Program-made: the position numbers and the translations under genes | In this document: one piece after another, positions 23,937 to 33,659 of the stretch | Layout: the number at the start of each line of letters is the position of its first letter | Numbering within the stretch: position 1 is the stretch's first letter | Source of the DNA: PNON01 sp963757065 | Lineage (GTDB): Bacteria > Chloroflexota > Anaerolineae > Anaerolineales > Anaerolineaceae | NCBI GenBank assembly: GCA_963757065.1 | Contig: CAVWQC010000007.1 | Coordinates: 310,001 to 374,000 of the forward strand | Length of the DNA stretch: 64,000 bases | Direction: 5' to 3' | Notes under the pieces: generated by a model | What the model was told of the DNA's origin: nothing | What the model saw: the letters and a program-made list of their open reading frames with translations, nothing else | Database searches by the model: none

Positions 23937-26543
23937 ATGAAGCGTTACGTATTACCTGTAATTAGTATTTTGATTATGGCAAGCATGTTATTAGCTGCCT
24001 GCACGCCAGCTGCAGCACCAACTGCTGCTCCTGCTGCTCCTGCAGCACCCGCTGCACCTGCTGCTCCTGCTGCTCCCGCTGCACCTGCCGCACCTGCTCC
24101 GCTGAAGCACCTACCCCGGAACCAACGCCCTTTGTGGTTCCCGCAGGAGAACCTGTTGTCAGAACACCCGGTAATGGTGGTTGGTTGGATCAGGTTGTCT
24201 TCTCCGTAGTCGATTCTGGCTCCGCCCTGACTCAAATCGGCGCTGGCGCTATCGATCTCTACGCAGATGGCCTTTCTTCTGCAGACCTCCCCGCCATTAA
24301 AGAATCTGGCGTCAAGTACTCAACCGCCAATGGTCTGTATTATGATCTGCTCTTCAACCCGGCTATCTTTGCAGATGGCAGGTTGAATCCATTCAGCAAT
24401 CGCAAGATTCGCGAAGCCGTAAACTGGCTGGTTGACCGCAATTACATCAACCAGGAAGTCTACAATGGTGGTGCGTTAGCCAAATGGTTTGCCATCCAGA
24501 CCCAGGGTCCTGACTATGTTGATCTGATCGACACCGCCCGCAGCCTGGAAACCAAATACGCCTACAACTTCGACAAGGCTAAAGAAGTCATCACTGCCGA
24601 AATGGAAGGCATGGGCGCTACACTGGTTGATGGAAAATGGACTCAGGCAGATGGTGCACCCATTGTCCTCACTTTCATTATCCGCAATGACTCAGACAAA
24701 ACTCGTCTTCCGATTGGTGACTATGCTGCGACCCAATTTGAAGCTGTTGGTTTTACAGTTGACCGCCAGTATAAGAAGGGTTCAGAAGCTTCCCCGATCT
24801 GGATCGGTTCCGTTCCTGAAGAAGGCCAATGGCATCTCTACACTGCTGCCTGGTCTTCCACTATCATCGACCGCGATGAAGCCAACATGTTCCAGGAAAT
24901 GTACCTGCCCTCCAGCCTCCAGGGTATCCCGGCCTGGTTCTCCAATGTTCCGGATCCTGAATACCAGAAATTGGGCGATGATCTATTCAATGCTTTATAT
25001 AAAGACCTTGCCGAGCGCAAAGAAATGATGAAACGCGCCATGGAACTTTCCCTTCAGGACTCCCTGCAGGTGTGGCTGATCGACGGCAAAGCTTTCCTCC
25101 CCTATGCCGAGAATGCAGTTGTAACTGCTGACCTGGCTGCTGGTGTTCAAGGTGCCCAGATCTGGCCATATACTGTACGCTTCGACGGTCAGGAAGGCGG
25201 CACATTCAGATGGGCTACCCAGGACCTCTTTGGTCAGGCATGGAACCCCATTGCAGGCTCAAACTGGGCTTATGACGCCGGTGCCTATCGTGGAACCATG
25301 AGTGGTGATGTTATGTACGATCCATTCACCGGTCTCGTTTGGCCTCTGCGCATGGAAAAAATGGAAGTCACCGTTCACGAAGGTCTTGCTGTTGGAAAGA
25401 CCCTCGATTGGGTAACATTGAATTTCGCACCTGAAATCAAAGTTCGATGGCGACGCATGGGTCGATTGGGATGCAAAAACCCAGACCTTTATCACCGCTG
25501 CCACCAAGTTCCCAGAAGGCTCAACAGCAAAATCCAAAGTCACCATGTACTACCCGGCTGACCTGTATAAGACTGTCAAATGGCATGATGGCTCCTCTTT
25601 CTCTGTTGCCGACATCGTCATGGCTTTCCTCATGAGATTTGACCGTGCGAACAAGGATAGTGCCATCTATGATGAACAGGCTGTCCCGATCCACGAATCA
25701 TTCATGAGTGCGTTCAAGGGATTTAAGATCGTCTCAACAGACCCATTAGTCGTCGATTACTATAGCGATACAGTACTGACTGATGCTGAACTGCTATTTG
25801 GACCAGTATGGCCAAATCCACAGAACTTTGGTGAAGCTGCCTGGCATGCAATGGCAATCGGCAATGAAGCTGAAGCTGCTGGTGAACTGGCATACTCTAT
25901 CGACAAGGCTGAACCTGCCAAAATTGAAGAGACCAGTTTCATTGGTGGTCCATCCATGGAAATCCTTACCAAACACCTGGATAAAGCCATTACAGACAAA
26001 CTGATCCCGTACGCCCCCACCATGGGTGCTTACATAACTGCAGATGAAGCAGCTGCCCGCTATACCAACTACAAAGCATTCTATGATGAGCACAAACACT
26101 TATGGTTAGGCACTGGTGCTTACTTCGTGGATAAAGTCTTCATGACTGAGAAAACTTTGACCTTGAAGAACTTCGCTGACTACCCAGATCTGGCTGACCG
26201 CTGGTCCAACTATGGTGAACCCAAGGTTGCCGACGTTGAACTTGACGGCCCAGGATCTGTCACAATCGGACAGGAAGCTGCATTTGATGTGTATGTAACC
26301 TTCAAGGGCGAACCATACCTCAATGCTGATGTCAAATATGTCAAAGCCATCCTCTACAATGGTGCCGGCGAAACCGTCCTGGTCGCCGAAGCTGTTGCCG
26401 CTGAGGAAGGTCATTACGTCTTTACCCTGACAGCCGAAGAATCAGGCAAACTCGCAGCTGGCTCCAACAAGCTCGAAATTGCTGTGGTTCCAAGTGTTGT
26501 CAACCAACCAACCTTCTCCGCTCTTGAATTCGTAACCCAATAG
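23937..26543 (+). pseudogene. Family 5 solute-binding lipoprotein with circularly permuted lobes; two frameshifts
   Basis: About 868 residues after repair. A lipoprotein signal (SMLLAACTP) is followed by an Ala/Pro linker of repeated AAP units. The next part, GGWLDQVVFSVVDSGSALT...AGAIDLYADGL and NRKIREAVNWLVDRNYIN, is the C-lobe of family 5 binding proteins. The N-lobe comes afterwards: GGTFRWATQD, WNPIAGSNW, VKWHDGSSFSVADIVMA, FKIVSTDPLVVDYY and WLGTGAYFVDK...LKNFADYPDLADRW. A beta-rich extra domain (DVELDGPGSVTIGQEAAFDV onward) ends the protein. Frameshifts are one base missing near 24100 and one extra A in 25439-25441. It captures substrate for the ABC permeases that follow. The peptide specificity suggested by the family is unproven. 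Confidence 0.85.
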
Positions 26544-26565
26544 AGTTCAAGGTAATCTGTAAAAA

Positions 26566-26597
26566 AATAGGGGCAAGTACTTGTACTTGCCCCTATT
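26566..26597 (+). terminator. 15-bp perfect hairpin between binding protein and permease
   Basis: AATAGGGGCAAGTAC (26566-26580), a 2-base loop and GTACTTGCCCCTATT (26583-26597). It is 23 bp after the binding-protein stop and 24 bp before the permease ATG. A partial terminator here would give much more binding protein than permease, as is common in ABC loci. Confidence 0.65.
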
Positions 26598-26621
26598 ATT
26601 CCAGATAGTAGAGGAGATTTA

Positions 26622-27753
26622 ATGAACTCAGATTCAACACGAAACCCAACCGACAAAAATAAGATCTGTAGCCGGTGCAACCCTGGCACGGCTGGCAAGA
26701 TTCATGGGCTTTCGGGTGCTCATGATGATCGTGACGATAGTTATTGCTGTGTATACAACCATTCTGATCGCTAATATGGGCGGCTACGTGGATACGATGA
26801 TGCGGAATGATATCCGTGAATCCACAATAGCGAAGGTAGCTGCAATGACAGCCAACAAACCCATGTCTGGTGATGCCCGCAAAGCCATGCAGGAAGAGAT
26901 GATCGCCCTGGAGATAAAACGGCAAGGGCTGGATACACCTTTCATCGTACGATCTTTCCGCTATTTAAAAAATGCTCTTACCCTCAACCTTGGGCCGGGC
27001 TATCTATATGGTCAGCGATCATGGATCAAAGACCGTCCGTGCCATCATCCTTGAACGACTACCAGCCACTTTACTATTAATGGGTTCTTCTCAATTGATC
27101 CTGTTCTTCTCCAGCGTATTCCTGGCGCTCATCCTTTCTCGCAAGTATGGCAGCTTTTGGGATAAGGCGGTGATAACCCTTTCACCGACATCTGCTGCCC
27201 CTCCCTGGTTTTATGGAATTTTCTTCATCCTTATCTTTGCTGCAGTTTTTAAAATCCTCCCATTTGGAGGCATGGTCTCCTCACCTCCTCCCGATACCAC
27301 CATTGGTTATTCGCTTGATGTTTTGAAACATCTGATCCTGCCCGGATCAGCCCTCATTATCAGTTCCTTCTTTCTTGAGCATATACACCTGGCGGACTTT
27401 CTTCCTGATCTATTCCAGTGAAGACTATGTGGATATGGCCAAAGCCAAGGGGTCTAACATCCAGGGATATTGAAAGAAGGTATATCCTACGCCCCACCCT
27501 GCCTACCATCATCACCAACTTTGCATTATTGCTCATCACATTATGGACAGGTGCCACAATCACTGAGACTGTATTCCTCTGGCCTGGTCTCGGGCGGACG
27601 ATTTTCCGGGCGATCGGCTTTTACGATACTCCGGTGATCGTGGGGTCGACCATCATCTATGCCTATTTGCTGGCAATGACCGTCTTCCTGCTTGATTTTG
27701 TATATGCCATTGTGGATCCACGGGTGAAAATTGGTGGAGGGAGTAATCAATAA
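26622..27753 (+). pseudogene. DppB/OppB-type ABC permease, four frameshifts
   Basis: A binding-protein-dependent permease of the DppB type, about 375 residues after repair, with six expected helices. ATG 26622 has GAGGAG (26611-26616) before it. The recovered order is helix FMGFRVLMMIVTIVIAVYTT, a cytoplasmic/periplasmic helical region, YLKNALTLNLG, ILERLPATLLLMGSSQLILFF, the EAA-type loop YVDMAKAKGLTSRDIERRY and LWTGATITETVFLWPGLG. Reading-frame breaks are needed at A-run 26655-26659, CC 26995-26996, G 27377 and G-run 27449-27452; each is repaired by removing one base. Four such insertions in one conserved gene point to sequence errors. Its stop overlaps the next permease ATG by 1 bp. Confidence 0.82.
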
Positions 27754-29118
27754 TGAATAGTCTCAAGAATTCATTACGTGAGCTTAAAAAATATCCATCC
27801 GCAATTTTTGGCGCGGTTATCGTTTTATTGCTTGTCCTCTTAGCTATCTTTGCCATGATCAAGATCCCGTATAGCGAAGCCATCCGGTTATGGCGAGGGG
27901 GTGAAGAAGTCTGGTATCAAAATCCGAAGAATGTACCTCCGGTTTGGTATAACTGGTTTTCAAAGACCAAACTTCCCGAATCATTGGCAATTAAAGGCGG
28001 GGAAGATGAGCATTTTACAAAAACAGTTACCCCAAAACCAGATGGTACTGCGAATATCGATTTTGAATATGAATACGATTATAGTTTTGATGATTTTCCC
28101 CAGGAGTTATTCCTTTACTTTACGGCCAAGTATGTCAGCCAAACCTCCTTTTGTCAATGTGACCATGCTTAAACCGGATGGCACTGAGATAAAGATCACG
28201 GATATGGGAGTAAATGCAAAAACTACATACCGATTTTCTCAAGATGAGAGGTTGGTAAAACGGGTCAATCGTATTATGAAACAGGAGATCATCAATCCTG
28301 TAGAAGGCATCTTCTCTGTTCCGGAATCCAACCCAACAATCCCACTAAAAGGTGTTTACAAGCTCATCATTAAAGGTGTCACTTTTGAGAAAGATTCCGA
28401 CATTAATGTTGAGTTCGTTTCCCATGGGAAAGTAGCCGGATGGTTCGGCACCGACCATGCGCGGCGTGACCTGACTGTCGCAATCTTATGGGGTGCACCC
28501 ATTGCACTGGCATTTGGTTTGCTGGCTGCTTTTGGGACATCACTGCTTACCATGATCATTGCAGCCATTGGCGCCTGGTTTGGCGGCTGGTTGGATGAAT
28601 TGATCCAACGCATCACAGAGATCAACCTGGTGCTGCCTTTCCTCGCCATCCTCATCATGGTTGGAGCGTTTTACTCTCGAAGTATTTGGGTGATACTGGG
28701 TGTGACGATTGCTCTCAGCATTTTCACCGGTCAGATTAAAACAGACCGGGCAATCTTCCTGCAAGTGAAGGAATCCACTTATATTGAAGCGGCACGAGCG
28801 TATGGGGCGTCCAACTGGCGGATCATTTTCAAATACCTGATCCCGCGCATCATCCCACTGCTTGTACCTGCCCTGGTCTCCGCTGTACCAGGCTACGTTT
28901 TCCTTGAAGCTTCACTCGCTGTGTTGGGGCTTGGAGATCCAGTGCTCCCCACCTGGGGTAAGATCATCAATGATGCAGAAACCTATAATGCCTTATATAA
29001 GGGATTCTATTATTGGACCCTCGAACCTGCTGTTTTGTTGATGATTACCGGCCTTGGCTTTGCCATGCTGGGTTTTGCTCTCGACAGAATTTTTAACCCC
29101 AAACTGAGAGGAATGTAA
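27753..29118 (+). CDS. DppC/OppC-type ABC permease with large external loop, one frameshift
   Basis: About 454 residues after repair. The first helix (IFGAVIVLLLVLLAIFAMI) is followed by a roughly 210-residue hydrophilic segment, much longer than the short loop of classical DppC. It includes GEEVWYQNPKNVPPVWYNWF and DIEF/DYSFDDFPQELFLYF. The permease domain starts near WFGTDHARRDLTVAILWGAPIAL. The EAA loop is YIEAARAYGASNWRIIFKYL, and the last helices end FALDRIFNPKLRGM. The first frame stops at 28172; one extra A in 28141-28143 separates KYVSQ from PPFVNVTMLKPDG. The extra domain resembles the binding-protein-facing loop seen in other Chloroflexota peptide permeases, from memory. Confidence 0.85.
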
Positions 29119-29121
29119 ATC

Positions 29122-30081
29122 ATGGCAAAGAATCCGTACTTACTAGATGTACAGGACCTTAAGCTTCACTTTCGAACAACGAAAGGGACTGTTCAAGCAG
29201 TGGATGGGGTGAACTTCCAGTTGAAATCCAACCAGGCTGTTGTGGTAGTCGGTGAATCTGGTTGTGGAAAGACCTCCCTTGCAAAAGCTATCCTGCGTTT
29301 GCTGCCCCGCAATGTGGAACATTACTCAGGTAAAGTCTACCTGGATGACATTGAAACGATGGCTCTGTCTGATGAAGAATACCGCAAGCAGATCCGTTGG
29401 ATCAAGATGTCTCTTGTGCCACAGGCAGCGATGAACTCCCTCAACCCGGTATTGCGTGTAGGTGATCAAGTATCAGAACCAATGCTGGTTCATTATGGAG
29501 TAAAAAAAGAAGCAGCGCTTGAACAGGCCATCCGGATGTTCCAACATGTGGGTGTTCCGGTGGACTTTATTAACCGCTATGCTTTTGAACTTTCGGGTGG
29601 AATGCGCCAGCGTGTGGCATTAGCCATGGCTTTGGTCACTGCACCTGCCCTGGTGGTATTAGATGAACCAACCTCGGCACTGGATGTATTGACCCAGGCC
29701 AATATCTTCAATTTGCTTAAGCGCATTAAAAGTGAGTTGGATACCAGCTTTGTACTGATCACTCACGATATAGCCACATCCAGTGAACTTGCTGATCGGG
29801 TGGCGGTAATGTACGCGGGTCAAATAGTGGAGGTGAGCGATGCTGCCTCCTTCTTCAAAGAACCACGTCATCCATACTCGGCTAAACTCATGGCAAGTGT
29901 CCCTAAACTTCGCGGGAATGAAGAACCTGATTTCATCATTGGTCAACCACCCAGCTTGATCAAACCACCCACCGGCTGCCGATTTGCTGATCGATGTCCG
30001 CGCCGCTTTGCAAAATGCGTTGAAGAACCGCCAACGGTCAAGATTGGCGACGATCTGGTGAAATGCTGGTTACATGTATAA
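29122..30081 (+). CDS. Oligopeptide ABC transporter ATP-binding protein (DppD-like)
   Basis: 319 residues, 3 bp after the permease stop. It has consensus motifs: Walker A VVGESGCGKTS, signature LSGGMRQRVALAMALV, Walker B PALVVLDEPTSALDV, and H-loop LITHDIATS. The C-terminal domain (PSLIKPPTGCRFADRCPRRF and later CVEEPPT) is typical of oligopeptide/dipeptide ATPases. It should pair with the following gene to power the DppBC-type permeases. It is complete and intact, unlike the permeases around it, and its motifs are intact compared with the degenerate pair at 21614-23577. Confidence 0.93.
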   Translation: MAKNPYLLDVQDLKLHFRTTKGTVQAVDGVNFQLKSNQAVVVVGESGCGKTSLAKAILRLLPRNVEHYSGKVYLDDIETMALSDEEYRKQIRWIKMSLVPQAAMNSLNPVLRVGDQVSEPMLVHYGVKKEAALEQAIRMFQHVGVPVDFINRYAFELSGGMRQRVALAMALVTAPALVVLDEPTSALDVLTQANIFNLLKRIKSELDTSFVLITHDIATSSELADRVAVMYAGQIVEVSDAASFFKEPRHPYSAKLMASVPKLRGNEEPDFIIGQPPSLIKPPTGCRFADRCPRRFAKCVEEPPTVKIGDDLVKCWLHV

Positions 30082-30090
30082 AGGGAGCGG

Positions 30091-31137
30091 ATGATGACAA
30101 TAAAAAATCCTGAAACAAAAGAAAATACGCCCCCGGTTGTACCAGCCGGTGAAACGCTGAATAATAATTTGCTATTAAATGTCAATGATTTGCATGTCTG
30201 GTTCGAACTCAGAAAATGGGGTTTCAGGCACACCGGTTATGTGCGCGCTGTGGATGGGATCACCTTTGACTTGAATAATGGACAAACCATAGCAATAGTT
30301 GGCGAAAGTGGCTGCGGAAAAACCAGCCTAATGCGTACGATCCTTCTCTTGAATCGGCCAACCAAGGGTGAAGTAATTTTTGAAGGGAATTTGATCAACA
30401 ATTTGAAAGCTGATGAGTTGAAAGCCTACAGGTCCGAGGTTGGGTATGTACAACAGGACCCGTACGGTGCCATGCCACCCTTCATGAGTATTCAATCCAT
30501 TTTGGAAGAGCCATTGAAGATCAATGGTGTTAAAGATCCCAAGGAACGGTTCAACCGAGTAAAGAAAGCTCTTGAAGAAGTAAAAATGAGCCCGGCAGAA
30601 GAATTCATGGTCAAATTTCCGCATCAATTAAGCGGCGGACAACAACAGCGGGTTGTTATTGCCAGAGCCATGATCATGGAACCCAAACTGCTGATCGCTG
30701 ATGAACCTGTCTCCATGTTGGATGCTTCCGTCAGGGTAGAGATACTCAAGCTGCTGCGAGGCCTCCAGAAACGGCACAACCTGGGTGTAATTTATATTAC
30801 GCATGACCTTTCGACTGTTCGCTACTTCTCTGAACAGATCTTTGTCATGTATGCTGGCCAGGTGGTTGAAAAAGGGAATGTGAAACAGGTGCTGCAAAAC
30901 AGCAAACATCCGTATACTTTCGCCCTACTCGAAGCTACATCTGATCCGGATGCAAAAAATGCATTGATCCAAAAAGCTGTACCACCCGGTGAACCACCCA
31001 GTTTGATCAACCCACCGACCGGTTGCCGATTCCACCCGCGCTGTCCGCAAGTCATGCTGGGATTGTGCGATGTGGAAGTCCCGCCAGATTTTGAACCGGA
31101 ACCCGGTCACATTGTAAAGTGCTGGTTACTAAAATGA
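30091..31137 (+). CDS. Oligopeptide ABC transporter ATP-binding protein (DppF/OppF-like)
   Basis: 348 residues with ATG 30091 (an ATG 3 bp later is also possible). Walker A is IVGESGCGKTS, Q-loop YVQQDPYGAMPPF, signature LSGGQQQRVVIARAM, Walker B KLLIADEPVSMLDAS, H-loop YITHDLSTV. The C-terminal oligopeptide-specific domain has GCRFHPRCPQVMLGLCDVE. It is the second half of the intact ATPase pair. The stop overlaps the next small gene by 4 bp (ATGA), so translation is coupled. Confidence 0.93.
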   Translation: MMTIKNPETKENTPPVVPAGETLNNNLLLNVNDLHVWFELRKWGFRHTGYVRAVDGITFDLNNGQTIAIVGESGCGKTSLMRTILLLNRPTKGEVIFEGNLINNLKADELKAYRSEVGYVQQDPYGAMPPFMSIQSILEEPLKINGVKDPKERFNRVKKALEEVKMSPAEEFMVKFPHQLSGGQQQRVVIARAMIMEPKLLIADEPVSMLDASVRVEILKLLRGLQKRHNLGVIYITHDLSTVRYFSEQIFVMYAGQVVEKGNVKQVLQNSKHPYTFALLEATSDPDAKNALIQKAVPPGEPPSLINPPTGCRFHPRCPQVMLGLCDVEVPPDFEPEPGHIVKCWLLK

Positions 31138-31340
31138 GATGGTTAACCCCGAAAAGGATGATCTGGTTAGGCGCACTCTTAATGGTGATGGGCGTCGTTC
31201 TTCCTTTTTTAATGGTGATCAAGATTCTTGAATCAACTTTTTTCTTGAATTTTCTCTCATACGGGGCCTCAGTAGCTGGAATGGCAATTGCTACAATTGG
31301 CCTGGCATATACAGCAATATCGAAATTTAAAGACCACTAG
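31134..31340 (+). CDS. Small two-helix membrane protein
   Basis: 68 residues starting MRWLTPKRMIWLGALLMVMG, overlapping the ATPase stop by 4 bp. Two hydrophobic segments at about 10-30 and 38-60 and a charged tail (AISKFKDH) form a membrane hairpin. An alternative start at 31119 would give 73 residues, but the ATGA overlap makes 31134 more likely. It is probably part of the ABC locus; its role is unknown. A bidirectional terminator follows at 31382. Confidence 0.65.
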   Translation: MRWLTPKRMIWLGALLMVMGVVLPFLMVIKILESTFFLNFLSYGASVAGMAIATIGLAYTAISKFKDH

Positions 31341-31381
31341 AATATTACATTCAGACTACTACCTCAAAATTCTCATTTCAT

Positions 31382-31412
31382 AAAAGCTCCCAAAGATAAT
31401 CAGGGAGCTTTT
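31382..31412. terminator. Bidirectional hairpin terminator
   Basis: AAAAGCTCCC (31382-31391) pairs perfectly with GGGAGCTTTT (31403-31412) around an 11-base loop, with A and T runs on the two sides. It ends the ABC transporter operon. The rest of the 299-bp gap to 31639 shows no gene. Confidence 0.75.
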
Positions 31413-31639
31413 ATGCCCAATTTAATATGCTGTTATGAATGCTTTTGTATCGCGATGGATATTTTGTCCCGATGCATAAAAGCTAATTCCCGACTGGTGT
31501 ATAATTTGTAATCAGAGATGTCTGCAAACGTTAATAAATCCTTCTTTTATCACTAAAATATACTAAGAATTGAGCAATTTGAGTGGATTAATCCGTAAAG
31601 TAAATATAGTACACCACCTATTAATTAAATTGGGATAAT

Positions 31640-33590
31640 ATGCAAAAACATAAAATAGTCACATTTATTGGAATATTATTTTTAATCCTCCTGGTTGCTG
31701 GATGCTCACCATCACCAGCTGTTACACCAACTGTTGAGTTGGCAACAGTTGTACCTTCGCAAACGCCAATACCACCCACATCTACACCTATTCCAAAAAA
31801 CCTTACCATATGTTTGGGGCAGGAACCAACCAGCCTGTTTATTTATAATGGCAGCTATAGTCAATCCATGTGGTCGATATTGGAAGCCATTTATGATGGA
31901 CCAGTCGATTATATAAACTATCAATATATTCCGGTCTTGCTGGAGAAATTACCGAGTCTTGCTGATGGCGATGCCACAATCGTTTCTCTGGAAGTCAAAG
32001 AGGGTATGGATCTGGTGGATGCAGACGGGAATTTAATGACGCTCCAAAAAGGTGTCAAAATATTACCCAGTGGATGCACATCTTCTGATTGCAGTATTGA
32101 GTACGATGGTAAGGCTCCAGTCCAGATGGATCAACTTGTAGTACGGTTCAAAATAAAGCCAGGTATAAAATGGTCGGATGGTACTCCACTAACTGCTCAA
32201 GATTCAATTTATTCATATTCGCTGGCTTCATCTCAGCAGATATCTACTAATAAGGGAATCATTCATCGAACTGTGTCTTATACCGCAGTTGATGAACTTA
32301 ACGTTGAATGGAAGGGTCTGCCAGGTTTTCTTGACCAGCAGTATTCGACACGGTTCTGGCTGCCTTTACCAAGTCACCTTATGTCAGGTAAAGATCCTTC
32401 CACTTTAATCTCGGATCCACAAGTAGCCGAAAAACCAGTGGGTTGGGGACCTTTTATTATCACTGAATGGGTGCGGGGTGACCATATTTTGCTCAGCAAG
32501 AATCCGAACTATTTCCGTGCATCTGAAGGTTTGCCTAAAGTAGATGTGGTAACATTTCGCTTCCTCGGAATAAACCCTGAACAAAGCCTGCAAGCACTAA
32601 TCAATGGCGAATGTGATGTTTTAGATCAATCCACTATGCTGGACAGTCAATTGAGTGCCATGATGGAATTGAAAAGTGCAGGTAAATTAAATGCAGTAAT
32701 TGGTATGTCTCAATTCACTGAATTGTTGGCAATCAATATCAAACCCTCTTCATATGATGATGGTTACAATGTCGCCAAAGGAGATAGACCTGATATTTTC
32801 GGGAATGCTACTGTTCGCAAGGCGATGATGCAGTGTATCAATCGGGATGCCCTAAATAGTGAATTACTTGGTGGATTTTCAAAAATCCCCGGCAGTTACT
32901 TACCTGCTGGTGACCCGCTAATTGCTCCGGATCTGGAAGTGGTAGCATATGATTCTGCTGCGGGTGCAGCCTTGTTGGAACAGGCTGGCTGGCGCGACCA
33001 TGATAACGACCCATCCACCCCGCGGGTTGCATTTTCAGTTCAGAATGTATATCCCGGTGCAGTGCTTGAAGTTGGATTCACGACCAGAGATGAAACATTA
33101 AGAAAGAAAACCAGTGAAATGATCGCTTCGGATTTGCAAAAGTGTGGATTCAAGGTCAATGTTACTTACCTGCCACCCGAAAAACTGTTTGGACCAGGTC
33201 CAGACGGACAATTATTCGGACGAAAGTTCGATCTCGCTGAATTCCAATGGGATATTGGAACTGCAGCATATTGTTCCCTTTATGAAACCGCCCAGATACC
33301 CAGTGCAAGTAATAATTGGATCGGTTCCAATGTTACCGGATATAGTTCAAATGAATATGATGCCGCATGTCTGGCTGCTCGCAGGGCATTACCAGGACAG
33401 ACCAGGTTTTTCCGAAGCGCAGATGATTCCGCAATCGTTGTTTTCTATGGATATGCCTGCCATACCCCTATATCAGACTTTAGAATTAGGTGCTGCAAGA
33501 ATGGATATGTGTGGTTTTGGCATGGATCCGACAACACGCAGCGATCTTTGGAATATTGAATTAATGGATTATGGACCGGGTTGTCAATGA
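31640..33590 (+). CDS. Family 5 solute-binding lipoprotein (oligopeptide type), frameshifted near 33404
   Basis: About 649 residues after repair. A lipoprotein signal (FLILLVAGCSP) and a Thr/Pro linker lead into the ordinary family 5 order: NLTICLGQEPTSLFIYNG, VVRFKIKPGIKWSDGTPLTAQDS, VGWGPFIITEWVRGDHILL and NPNYFRASEG, then FRFLGINPEQSLQALINGECDVL, VRKAMMQCINRDALNSELL and LLEQAGWRDHD. Unlike the binding protein at 23937 the lobes are not permuted. The first frame ends at 33559 in non-family sequence. The other continues GFSEAQMIPQSLFSMD...IELMDYGPGC to 33590; removing one A at about 33404 joins them. It is separated from the transporter operon by a terminator, so it probably has its own promoter. 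Confidence 0.86.
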
Positions 33591-33659
33591 TCCATAGTGG
33601 TAAAAATTTGGAATAAAGGTGATAATCCCTTTACTGATTCTTAGAGCGAAAATATTAAT

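Noticed and set aside
24010..24100. Repetitive GCTGCTCCTGC-type DNA as a mobile repeat
   Set aside because: It encodes the Ala/Pro linker of the lipoprotein in the correct frame; the repetition is protein-driven.
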